DNA from: Clostridia bacterium
GTDB lineage: Bacteria > Bacillota > Clostridia > Oscillospirales > Acutalibacteraceae
Direction: 5' to 3'
Length of the DNA: 64,000 bases
Assembly (NCBI GenBank): GCA_017430535.1
Contig: JAFRMR010000003.1
Location: 517,480 to 581,479 of the forward strand
Position numbers and translations under genes: made by a program
The notes under the pieces: generated by a model
Told to the model about the DNA's origin: nothing
What the model saw: the letters and a program-made list of their open reading frames with translations, nothing else
Database searches by the model: none
In this document: piece after piece, positions 54,881 to 61,836 of the stretch
Layout: each line of letters begins with the position of its first letter
Numbering within the stretch: position 1 is the first letter of the stretch

Positions 54881-54930
54881 TATCGCCTCAGCTGCGGCTG
54901 AGGCGATAGTTTATGCTTTTTATAAACTAT
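54881..54930 (+). terminator. Hairpins after addA (probable terminator)
   Basis: A 12-bp perfect stem (TATCGCCTCAGC/GCTGAGGCGATA, loop TGCG) is followed by a second AT hairpin (AGTTTAT/ATAAACT around GCTTTTT). The U-run is interrupted. Confidence 0.6.
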
Positions 54931-55016
54931 GATAGTTAAAATTAACACATTGTTAACCGATTGAGATAAGCTATGTATTAAAATATACAAATGAGAAATA
55001 TAATGGGGGAAAAGAA

Positions 55017-55907
55017 GTGCTGGGGTACATCAGGCCGGACAAAGCAGAACTGAAAATCCGGGATTATGAAATATACCGGGGTGTTTACTGCTCTTTATGC
55101 AATGCTCTGGGCCGTAACTATACGGTTTTAGGCAGGCTGTTGCTGAATTATGATTTTACTTTTGCCGCCCTTCTACTGCTTGCCGTTTCCGGAAGCCCCT
55201 GTACTTTTACCCGAAAACACTGCCCCCTGAACCCGCTGAAAAAGTGTATATTCTGCGATAAAACGCCGGTGCTTGACCGGTGCGCTCATATTGCGGTGAT
55301 TATTGCTTACTATAAGCTCAGGGATAATTTCAAAGATAAAGGTTTTGTAAAAAAGATTGTTTCCGCATTGGTTTTTCCTTCCATTGCCCTTATGCATAAA
55401 AAAGCGAGGCGCCTTGCTCCCGGAGAGGAAGCAATGATTTCGGAGAATATGAAACAGCAGGAAATTGCGGAAAACAAGGGTGCGGGCCTTGATGAGGCCG
55501 CCCACCCCTCTGCCAATACCCTTGGCAAAATATTTGCCGACGGCTTTGAGGGCGAAAAGGCCGATGCCATGTACGAAACAGGCTATTACACCGGCAGAAT
55601 GATTTATATTCTTGATGCCGCAGATGACCTTGAGAATGATATAAAATCGGGAAATTTCAACCCGTATAAATCTGAATTTCCGGAAATAAACAGCCCCGAA
55701 AAGAAAAAAGAATTCATTGCCCGGGCTGAAAAATCCGTAAACCTTACCCACGCCGCACTGCTTGAAGCGGCAGAAAAAATCGAAACCCGGGGATTCGGTG
55801 AGATTATTGACAATATAATCTGCGGCGGATTTCTTAATGCCGCCGGGAAAATATACGGAAAATACACAGAAGAAAAAACAGACAGCCGCAGTTTTACGGT
55901 AAAATGA
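55017..55907 (+). CDS. DUF5685 family protein
   Basis: This 296-residue protein matches the DUF5685 family pattern: an N-terminal LGYIRPDKAELKIRDYEIYRGVYCSLCNALG, cysteines at CPLNPLKKCIFC, then a helical domain with IAYYKLRDN and LDAADDLENDIKSGNFNPY. The Asp-rich DDLENDI helix and the helical make-up recall all-alpha prenyltransferase-like folds, but no function is known. The start is GTG with GGGGGA upstream. It is followed seven bases later by a J-like protein gene, a pairing that suggests a shared job, perhaps metal or iron-sulfur handling given the cysteines in both. This last point is inference. Confidence 0.75.
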   Translation: MLGYIRPDKAELKIRDYEIYRGVYCSLCNALGRNYTVLGRLLLNYDFTFAALLLLAVSGSPCTFTRKHCPLNPLKKCIFCDKTPVLDRCAHIAVIIAYYKLRDNFKDKGFVKKIVSALVFPSIALMHKKARRLAPGEEAMISENMKQQEIAENKGAGLDEAAHPSANTLGKIFADGFEGEKADAMYETGYYTGRMIYILDAADDLENDIKSGNFNPYKSEFPEINSPEKKKEFIARAEKSVNLTHAALLEAAEKIETRGFGEIIDNIICGGFLNAAGKIYGKYTEEKTDSRSFTVK

Positions 55908-55914
55908 GGACAGT

Positions 55915-56463
55915 ATGAAAAATCCTTACGACGTTCTGGGTATCCCCTACGGCTCGCCTATGGAAAAGGTAAAAAAGGCGTATATAAAAAAATCCAGGGA
56001 ATACACTGAGAAAAATCAATACTCAAAGTTAGAGGAGCTGAACGAAGCTTATGACAGCATAGTTCTGGGCGGCTCCTCTTACGGCAGCTACGCCGCAAGG
56101 GATTACAGCGATATAAGGGATAAAATCAATTCCCGCCGCCTTGATGACGCTCAGATTCTGCTTGAGGGTATTCCCGAGAGCGAAAGAGACGCTCAGTGGT
56201 ATTACCTGAGCGGGATAGTTTATCAGAAGCGGGGCTGGCTTGAAGAAGCGGCAAGATATTTTGAAAGAGCCCATATTATGGACCCGGGAAACGATACTTA
56301 CAGGATTGCATACCGGAAAGCACAGCAGGCTCAGAACGGCGGATACAGAGAAAAAAGATCCTCCGGCAAAATGGATGACTGCTGCTGCTCGCTTTGCGCA
56401 GACCTTATATGCGCAGATATGTTCTGTGAGTGCCTGGGCTGCGATCTTATCCCCGGATGCTGA
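55915..56463 (+). CDS. J-domain-like/TPR protein with cysteine-rich tail
   Basis: This is a 182-residue protein. The first ~50 residues resemble a J domain (NPYDVLGIPYGSPMEKVKKAYIKKSREY), but the HPD tripeptide needed to stimulate DnaK is absent; the matching place reads YTEKN. A TPR-like pair of helices follows (about 65-130, QWYYLSGIVYQKRGWLEEAARYFERA). The last ~30 residues hold nine cysteines in CC, CxxC-like spacing. It is probably not a DnaK co-chaperone. It could bind metal or a disulfide-rich partner. It sits in an operon with DUF5685 and a membrane protein. Confidence 0.78.
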   Translation: MKNPYDVLGIPYGSPMEKVKKAYIKKSREYTEKNQYSKLEELNEAYDSIVLGGSSYGSYAARDYSDIRDKINSRRLDDAQILLEGIPESERDAQWYYLSGIVYQKRGWLEEAARYFERAHIMDPGNDTYRIAYRKAQQAQNGGYREKRSSGKMDDCCCSLCADLICADMFCECLGCDLIPGC

Positions 56464-56471
56464 GGTAGAAT

Positions 56472-57005
56472 ATGAAACAAAGTTCAAAATGCGCTTTGGG
56501 CGGAATAACGGCGGCGCTGTCACTGGTAATGATGATTTCGGTGGCAATAGTTCCCTTTATGACCTATGCCCTGCCTGCCATAGCGGGAGCGCTTACCGTA
56601 TTTATGGTTGTGGAAGTTGATAAAAAATGGGCTTTCGGGGTTTATGCCGCGGTAGCGATTCTGGGTATGTTTCTTGTGCCTGAAAAAGAGGTAGCCGTAA
56701 TGTACCTTGCGCTTTTCGGCTATTATCCCATTGTAAAGGCTCTTATTGAATCAAAAATACCTGCGGTTGTCGGCTGGCTGCTGAAGATTATCCTGTTTGA
56801 AATAACTATGGTGGTTTCCTATATCCTTATGATTAAATTTATGGGAGTTACCATTGATGAAATGGATACTCTCGGTAAATTGGCAATACCCATACTGCTG
56901 GGTGCCGGTACCCTGGCGTTTATCATTTATGACTTTGCGCTGACCCGGCTTGTTTCAATTTACACCCGTAACTGGAGAAAGCATTTCAGGCGTTATTTCA
57001 AATAA
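56472..57005 (+). CDS. Small integral membrane protein, unknown
   Basis: This 177-residue protein has about five hydrophobic helices (near 8-28, 32-48, 53-70, 95-120 and 135-160) and a basic C-terminal tail (RNWRKHFRRYFK) that should face the cytoplasm. The N-terminal SKCALGGITAALSLVMMI resembles the start of ECF-type substrate-binding or DUF2232-like proteins, but I cannot assign it. It follows the J-like gene by eight bases. Confidence 0.72.
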   Translation: MKQSSKCALGGITAALSLVMMISVAIVPFMTYALPAIAGALTVFMVVEVDKKWAFGVYAAVAILGMFLVPEKEVAVMYLALFGYYPIVKALIESKIPAVVGWLLKIILFEITMVVSYILMIKFMGVTIDEMDTLGKLAIPILLGAGTLAFIIYDFALTRLVSIYTRNWRKHFRRYFK

Positions 57006-57035
57006 CGATTTATATATGAAAAGAGGATTTGCATT

Positions 57036-58310
57036 ATGAAAAACTCTGTTAATCTGGGCTTTATAGGTATCAGCGGAAGAGGCAGCGGTATGCTTAAAGA
57101 GCTGCTTTCCTGCGACGGAGTAAAAGTGCCTGCCGTATGCGACAAATATGAAGACAGAGCGCTGAACGGGAAAAAGATAGTTGAGGAAAACGCGGGATAT
57201 ACGCCCGATGTATATCTTGACTATAAAGAACTGCTTAAAAGGGATGACCTTGATGGCATAGTATGCTGTACCACCTGGATTACACACGCCCGCATTGCCA
57301 TTGACTCCATGAGAGCGGGCAAGCATGTTGCCATTGAAGTTGGCGGCGCCTCGGATATTGAGGAATGCTGGGAAATGGTGAGAGCATCCGAAGAAACCGG
57401 CAAATTCTGCATGTTGCTTGAAAACTGCTGCTACAACCGCTCTGAAATGGCTCTTTTCAATATGGTTAAGCAGGGCCTTTTCGGCGAGATAGTACACATG
57501 CAGGGCGGCTATCAGCACGACCTGAGGGATGAAATTTCACTTGGAAGAGAAAACCGCCACGGCAGATTATATAACTTCCAGATGAGAAACGGCGAGCTCT
57601 ACCCCACCCATCAGCTGGGCCCCATAAGCAAGGTGCTTGGCATTAACAGAGGCAACAGATATATTTCCCTTGTTTCAATGGCATCAAAAGCAAGAGGCCT
57701 GCACGAGTGGATTGTGAACAATAAAGGCGAGGACTATGACCTTGCAAATTACAAATTCAATGAGGGCGATGTGGTTACCACAATGATTAAATGCGCAAAC
57801 GGCGAAACCGTTGTGCTTAACCATGACTGCTCCCTGCCCCGCCCCTACTCAAGAGGTTACCGTATTCAGGGCACAAAAGGCATATATATGGAAGACGGTG
57901 AAACCATATATCTTGAAGGCATTTCAAAAGAAAACAAAGAGCACTGGACCCATACCTGGGAAGAGTTTTACGATGACGGATATATAGATAAATATGACCA
58001 TCCGCTGTGGAAAAAATACAGGCAGGACGGAATACACGCCGGCGGTCACGGCGGTATGGACTTCCTTGTGCTTTCCGCATTTGTTGAAAGCGTAAAGGTG
58101 GGCTCTCAGCCCCCTATAGATGTTTATGATACCGCAACCTGGATGGCAATTACCTGCCTTTCGGAGCAGAGCGTTGCCATGGGTTCTCTGCCGGTGCCCG
58201 TGCCGGATTTCACAAAAGGAATGTGGATAGACAGAGAGCCCTACCGCAGGGGTCAGTTCTGCCTTGAAGAGGTATGCACGGACTGCTTCAGCAAAGAGGA
58301 ACTTGAATAA
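57036..58310 (+). CDS. Gfo/Idh/MocA-family protein resembling GH109 glycosidases
   Basis: This is a 424-residue NAD(P)-dependent protein. The N-terminal Rossmann motif is LGFIGISGRGSGML. The C-terminal domain shows MLLENCCYNRSEMA, NGELYPTHQLGPISKVLGI, DCSLPRPYSRGYRIQGTKG and HAGGHGGMDFLVL, the set typical of GH109 alpha-N-acetylgalactosaminidase-like enzymes, which use bound NAD+ in a redox-assisted cleavage. It is the first gene of a three-gene sugar operon with a kinase and a GH4 enzyme. The substrate is unproven; a GalNAc-containing host or wall glycan is plausible. Confidence 0.82.
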   Translation: MKNSVNLGFIGISGRGSGMLKELLSCDGVKVPAVCDKYEDRALNGKKIVEENAGYTPDVYLDYKELLKRDDLDGIVCCTTWITHARIAIDSMRAGKHVAIEVGGASDIEECWEMVRASEETGKFCMLLENCCYNRSEMALFNMVKQGLFGEIVHMQGGYQHDLRDEISLGRENRHGRLYNFQMRNGELYPTHQLGPISKVLGINRGNRYISLVSMASKARGLHEWIVNNKGEDYDLANYKFNEGDVVTTMIKCANGETVVLNHDCSLPRPYSRGYRIQGTKGIYMEDGETIYLEGISKENKEHWTHTWEEFYDDGYIDKYDHPLWKKYRQDGIHAGGHGGMDFLVLSAFVESVKVGSQPPIDVYDTATWMAITCLSEQSVAMGSLPVPVPDFTKGMWIDREPYRRGQFCLEEVCTDCFSKEELE

Positions 58311-58345
58311 AACGGATTATGAACCCGGATTAAGGAGATTGCTTT

Positions 58346-59281
58346 ATGAAATACTATGCAGGCGTTGACGGCGGCGGCACAAAAACCGGCTTTGCCCTGT
58401 TTGATGAAAACAAGAATATGCTGCTTTATAAAGAAGGCCCCGGCAGCAATCACGAAAACTATGAGGACGGTTTTATTACCCCCGTAAACGTGATTATTGA
58501 AGGCCTCACGGGCCTTTGCACAGAATACGGCATGGCTCTGAGTGACCTGAGCTTTACGCTTATGGGCCTTGCAGGCATTGACCACCCCTGGCAGCACGAT
58601 AAAATGTGCGCAATGCTCCGGGAAAAGGGCCTTGATAATTTTGAAATATTCAACGACGGCTTTATAGTTGTGAAAGCCGGCTCCGAAACAGGATACGCCG
58701 TAGGCTATAACTGCGGCACCGGGGTATGCTGCAACGGCATTGACAGAAACGGTAACATGCTGCAGCTTATGGGCCTCGGGCGTTTCAGCGGTGATGTATC
58801 CGGGGGCACGGATATTGCCGTAAAAACCTTTCAGATGGTTTACAGCCAGCTTTTCCTTAACTGCGAGGAAACAATGATAACAGAGCTCCTGTTTGAAAAA
58901 TACGGCTTTACACGCAGGGAACAGATCCTTGACCTTGTGGGCAAAATAGAAAACCTTGAAAGCGAGCATATCAGAAACTTTATAGATTTCTTCTTTGCCG
59001 CAGTAAACGCAGGAGATAAAGTTGCCCTTGATTACAGCGAGAGAATGGCGGAAAGAGGAGCAAAATCCATTGCCGCAATTATCTCTTCGCTGGATTTCTC
59101 CGAAGAGGTTGAGGTGGTCCTTTCCGGCTCCATAAATATAAAACTCCCCAACAGACCATATATGGATTCCCTTAAGAAAAAAGCGGAAGAATACAGCGGC
59201 AGACGCCTTAAATTCATAAACCTTGAAAATCCCCCGGTAACGGGCTGCATAAACTGGATTATGCAGGATTACGCAAAATGA
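58346..59281 (+). CDS. N-acetylglucosamine kinase-like BadF/BadG-family sugar kinase
   Basis: This 311-residue actin-fold (ASKHA) kinase begins YYAGVDGGGTKTGFALFDE, the phosphate-1 motif of the BadF/BadG/BcrA/BcrD family. YNCGTGVCCNGIDRNG is the phosphate-2 region, and VVLSGSINIKLPN the adenosine motif. Proteins of this length and pattern are usually N-acetylglucosamine (or muramic acid/GalNAc) kinases. Encoded between two glycosidases, it should phosphorylate the freed or imported amino sugar, making a substrate type that GH4 enzymes accept. Confidence 0.84.
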   Translation: MKYYAGVDGGGTKTGFALFDENKNMLLYKEGPGSNHENYEDGFITPVNVIIEGLTGLCTEYGMALSDLSFTLMGLAGIDHPWQHDKMCAMLREKGLDNFEIFNDGFIVVKAGSETGYAVGYNCGTGVCCNGIDRNGNMLQLMGLGRFSGDVSGGTDIAVKTFQMVYSQLFLNCEETMITELLFEKYGFTRREQILDLVGKIENLESEHIRNFIDFFFAAVNAGDKVALDYSERMAERGAKSIAAIISSLDFSEEVEVVLSGSINIKLPNRPYMDSLKKKAEEYSGRRLKFINLENPPVTGCINWIMQDYAK

Positions 59282-59290
59282 GGTAATAAT

Positions 59291-60571
59291 ATGAAAGAAA
59301 TAAATGTTGCAATTATCGGCTCCGGCAGCACATACTGCCCTGAACTTATTGACGGCTTTCTCAAAGCCCGGGATTCTCTTAAACTGAAAAGAATAGCTTT
59401 TATGGATATAGATGAGCGCAAGCGCACAATAGTAGGCAACCTGTGCATCCGTATGCTGCGCCACGAAGGAATTGACTGCGAAACCCTGCTCACCGATGAC
59501 CTTGATACAGCGCTGCAGGGTGCAGATTTTGTTATAACCCAGATAAGGGTGGGTAAACTCCCCTGCCGCCATCTGGATGAAACAATCCCCCTGAAATACG
59601 GCCTCATAGGCCAGGAAACAACAGGCATAGGCGGATTTTTCAAGGCACAGCGCACAATACCCGTAATAAAGAATATATGCGACAGAATTGAGGCAATATG
59701 CCCTGATGCCTGGCTTATAAACTTCACAAATCCCTCCGGAATAATTACGGAATTTGTGCTTAACAACACAAATGTAAAGTGCATAGGCCTCTGCAATGTG
59801 CCAATAGATATGATTGACGATACCCGTGAAGATGTGGGCGAGGATATGGAATACACCTATGTAGGGCTCAACCATTTAAGCTGGTTCACAAGTGTACGGC
59901 TTCACGGCGAAGAACTGATAGATAAACTTATAAATGAGGGCTTCACACCCAAGGTTATGGCAAACATTAAAGATGACGGTTTTTCACTTGAAACCCTTAA
60001 GGCCATACACGCCATACCCTCCTCATACCTGCAGTATTACTACTGCCGCAACGCAAAGCTGAAGCACCTGCTTGAGGGTGAAAAGAGCAGGGCTCAGGTG
60101 TGCATGGAGATTGAGGAGCAACTGCTTGAAATGTACTCGGATGAGGGACTGTATGTTAAGCCCGCTCTGCTTGACCGGAGGGGCGGTCACAAATATTCCC
60201 TTGTGGCGGTGAACCTTATAAACGCCATAGCAAACGATATAAACGATGTGCAGGTTGTAAACATAAAAAACGGCAATACTCTCCCCTTCCTGAAACCCGA
60301 TGATGTGGTGGAGGTTGCCGCCCGCATAGGAAAAGACGGGGCAAAGCCCGTGCCTGTGGGCGAGGTTACAAACCGCCATATAATCGGCCTTATGAGAGTG
60401 GTTAAAGAGTATGAAAACTATACCGTTAAAGCCGGCCGTGACGGCGATGAGGAAGCGGCGCTCAACGCTCTGCTGATTCATCCCCTTGTAGGGGATTGGG
60501 AGGCAGCCCACAAGTGCTTTGAAGAAATGAAAGAAGCGCATAAACAGTATCTGCCGCAATATTACAGATAA
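59291..60571 (+). CDS. GH4 family glycosidase (6-phospho-beta-glucosidase-like)
   Basis: GH4 enzymes cleave 6-phospho-glycosides using NAD+ and Mn2+ through oxidation at C3. The product is 426 residues. The NAD site is VAIIGSGSTYCPELIDGFL. FTNPSGIITEFVL follows, then CIGLCNVPIDMID with the metal-ligand cysteine and GLNHLSWF with the metal-ligand histidine, near residues 168-195. The motif set is closest to the 6-phospho-beta-glucosidase (LicH/CelF) branch; anomeric specificity is not certain. It is the last gene of the sugar operon, followed by a terminator. Confidence 0.92.
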   Translation: MKEINVAIIGSGSTYCPELIDGFLKARDSLKLKRIAFMDIDERKRTIVGNLCIRMLRHEGIDCETLLTDDLDTALQGADFVITQIRVGKLPCRHLDETIPLKYGLIGQETTGIGGFFKAQRTIPVIKNICDRIEAICPDAWLINFTNPSGIITEFVLNNTNVKCIGLCNVPIDMIDDTREDVGEDMEYTYVGLNHLSWFTSVRLHGEELIDKLINEGFTPKVMANIKDDGFSLETLKAIHAIPSSYLQYYYCRNAKLKHLLEGEKSRAQVCMEIEEQLLEMYSDEGLYVKPALLDRRGGHKYSLVAVNLINAIANDINDVQVVNIKNGNTLPFLKPDDVVEVAARIGKDGAKPVPVGEVTNRHIIGLMRVVKEYENYTVKAGRDGDEEAALNALLIHPLVGDWEAAHKCFEEMKEAHKQYLPQYYR

Positions 60572-60577
60572 GAAAAA

Positions 60578-60602
60578 GCCCGGATAATCCGGGCTTTTTT
60601 TA
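60578..60602 (+). terminator. Intrinsic terminator after GH4 gene
   Basis: GCCCGGA-TAA-TCCGGGC, flanked by A-run and T-run, ending in TTTTTTT. It works in either direction. Confidence 0.92.
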
Positions 60603-60603
60603 A

Positions 60604-60699
60604 TGATATCCGCTTGGTAAGCGGGTGATATCCCTTCGGGATGATATCTGCTGCGCAGATGATATCCGCCTTTCGGCGGGTTATAGGTCGCTTCGCTCC
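60604..60699. repeat. Tandem array of different hairpins joined by constant TGATATC
   Basis: TGATATC occurs four times (60604, 60626, 60642, 60660), 22, 16 and 18 bases apart. Each copy is followed by a different short hairpin: CCGCTT-GGT-AAGCGG, TCCC-TTC-GGGA, TCTGC-TGC-GCAGA, CCGCC-TTTC-GGCGG. The stems differ but always pair. The array ends with TTATA and GGTCGCTTCGCTCC, a unit also seen at 24527-24540. It lies between convergent genes and codes for nothing obvious. Confidence 0.75.
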
Positions 60700-60747
60700 T
60701 TTTTTGTTATACTCTCGCATATCCCGATGGATGATTTGCTTTGATTT

Positions 60748-61419
60748 TTATTGATTCACCGCATCTTCGTTAAGGCGGAAGCGGTTCTTTTTATAGGTTA
60801 TGATCCCGTCTTTCTGCATTTTGGAAAGCTCATTTGAAAGGGCACTTCTGTCAACGCTCAGGTAGTCTGCAAGCTGCTGGCGGGAGAAGGGAATTGTGAA
60901 CTCATTATTGCCCTGCTCAATGGACATGGTGGTAAAATATGAAATAAGGCGGTTTCTGATTGACCTTGAAGCTATGTGCATCATCCTTGCGGAAAGGTCA
61001 AAATTTTTTCTTGCAGAAATGGATACCAGGTTACGGATAAGGCGGTTGTGCTTATCGCAGCCGTCGGCGCATCGGGTAAGCAGGCTGTTCATATCCATAA
61101 ACAGTATTTTGCACTCCTCCGCCGCGACCACATCGCAGAAAAGCTCCTTTTCCGGCAGAGCGGCATAGGTTTCGGAAAAAATCTCACCCTTTTCATAGTG
61201 GCCGAAAATATTGCTGCTGCCCCAGTAGAAATTAACAACAATATTAACGCTGCCCTGTTCCACAAGGCAGATATCGCTTACCTTATCCCCTGCCCTGAAA
61301 ACGGTTTCATCTTTTTTATACTCCTTTTCCCTGCAGCGGATGCAGGTAAGCATTTCAGGGATTTCATCCTGAGAGATGCCGCTGAAAAGCTCGGTGGCAG
61401 CCAAAAATTCCAGATTCAT
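60748..61419 (-). CDS. Crp/Fnr-family transcriptional regulator
   Basis: This 223-residue protein has an N-terminal cyclic-nucleotide-binding-like beta barrel (about 10-120), a long dimer helix, and a C-terminal winged helix (about 150-215, FSRQQLADYLSVDRSALSNELSKMQKDG). There is no N-terminal FNR-type Cys cluster, although CIRC near residue 23 and CADGC near residue 120 might be redox sensitive. It is divergent from a DUF1858 gene, with a perfect 16-base palindrome in between that is probably its operator. Crp/Fnr proteins next to DUF1858/hybrid-cluster genes commonly respond to nitrosative stress; that role is inferred. Confidence 0.88.
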   Translation of the reverse strand: MNLEFLAATELFSGISQDEIPEMLTCIRCREKEYKKDETVFRAGDKVSDICLVEQGSVNIVVNFYWGSSNIFGHYEKGEIFSETYAALPEKELFCDVVAAEECKILFMDMNSLLTRCADGCDKHNRLIRNLVSISARKNFDLSARMMHIASRSIRNRLISYFTTMSIEQGNNEFTIPFSRQQLADYLSVDRSALSNELSKMQKDGIITYKKNRFRLNEDAVNQ

Positions 61420-61435
61420 AAAAAATCACCTTTTT

Positions 61436-61451
61436 TGTTGTAAAAACAACA
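61436..61451. promoter_or_regulatory. Perfect palindrome TGTTGT-AAAA-ACAACA, probable Crp/Fnr operator
   Basis: An inverted repeat with the 5-4-5 geometry of Fnr-type sites (GTTGT-4-ACAAC). It lies 17 bases before the regulator's start codon, just downstream of that gene's predicted start site, and about 40 bases upstream of the likely DUF1858 transcription start. Confidence 0.65.
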
Positions 61452-61465
61452 TACTTATACTGCGG

Positions 61466-61494
61466 ATTATAGTACATTATCGGCGTAAAATCAA
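61466..61494 (-). promoter_or_regulatory. Promoter of Crp/Fnr-family gene
   Basis: TTGATT, 17 bases, TATAAT on the minus strand. The palindrome falls about 8-23 bases after the predicted start, a site for autorepression. Confidence 0.7.
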
Positions 61495-61519
61495 CCGGAA
61501 AATAAAGGAGGAAACAAAA

Positions 61520-61732
61520 ATGGCTGAATATGTAAGCAACGATACCCTTATAGGCGAAATAGTAACAAAGTACCCCGAATCTGCAGAAATCCTTTTCTCA
61601 ATAGGTATGCACTGCCTCGGCTGCCCCGCATCACAGGCAGAATCCCTTGCAGACGCCTGCGCCGTTCACGGCTTTGAGCCGGATGAGGTTGCTAAGGCGA
61701 TAAATGAAAAGATAGCCCAGACAAGAGGATAA
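61520..61732 (+). CDS. DUF1858 protein (hybrid-cluster-associated redox disulfide domain)
   Basis: This is a 70-residue protein. DTLIGEIVTKYPESAEILFSIGMHCLGCPAS carries the CxxC pair (HCLGCP) typical of DUF1858, followed by ESLADACAVHGFEPDEVAKAINEK. The family is often encoded beside or fused to hybrid cluster proteins and is thought to be a small redox or metal-binding partner. The ATG has AAAGGAGG about ten bases upstream; longer in-frame starts would run through the regulator's promoter. It is monocistronic, with a terminator after it. No hcp gene is in the window. Confidence 0.92.
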   Translation: MAEYVSNDTLIGEIVTKYPESAEILFSIGMHCLGCPASQAESLADACAVHGFEPDEVAKAINEKIAQTRG

Positions 61733-61799
61733 GGGGCTGTCGCATTTAAGCGAGAAAAAACAGACAAGTTTAAAAAGAGATTTGCAGTAAAAGAAAACT

Positions 61800-61828
61800 C
61801 CCGCTCACCGTAGTGAGCGGGGGTTTTT
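61800..61828. terminator. Bidirectional intrinsic terminator
   Basis: CCCGCTCAC-CGTA-GTGAGCGGG with T-rich sequence on both sides (GGTTTTT on plus, AGTTTTCTTTT on minus). It serves the DUF1858 gene and the convergent surface protein gene. Confidence 0.85.
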
Positions 61829-61836
61829 AATGGTTA

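Noticed and set aside
58253-59875. 540-codon open frame on the minus strand opposite the sugar kinase and GH4 genes
   Set aside because: It has no ribosome site and no recognisable domains, is cysteine/tyrosine-rich, and lies fully antisense to two clear enzymes. It arises from codon bias of the real genes.
60604-60699. CRISPR array
   Set aside because: The constant part is only seven bases, spacing is 16-22, the intervening parts are self-complementary, and no cas genes are near.
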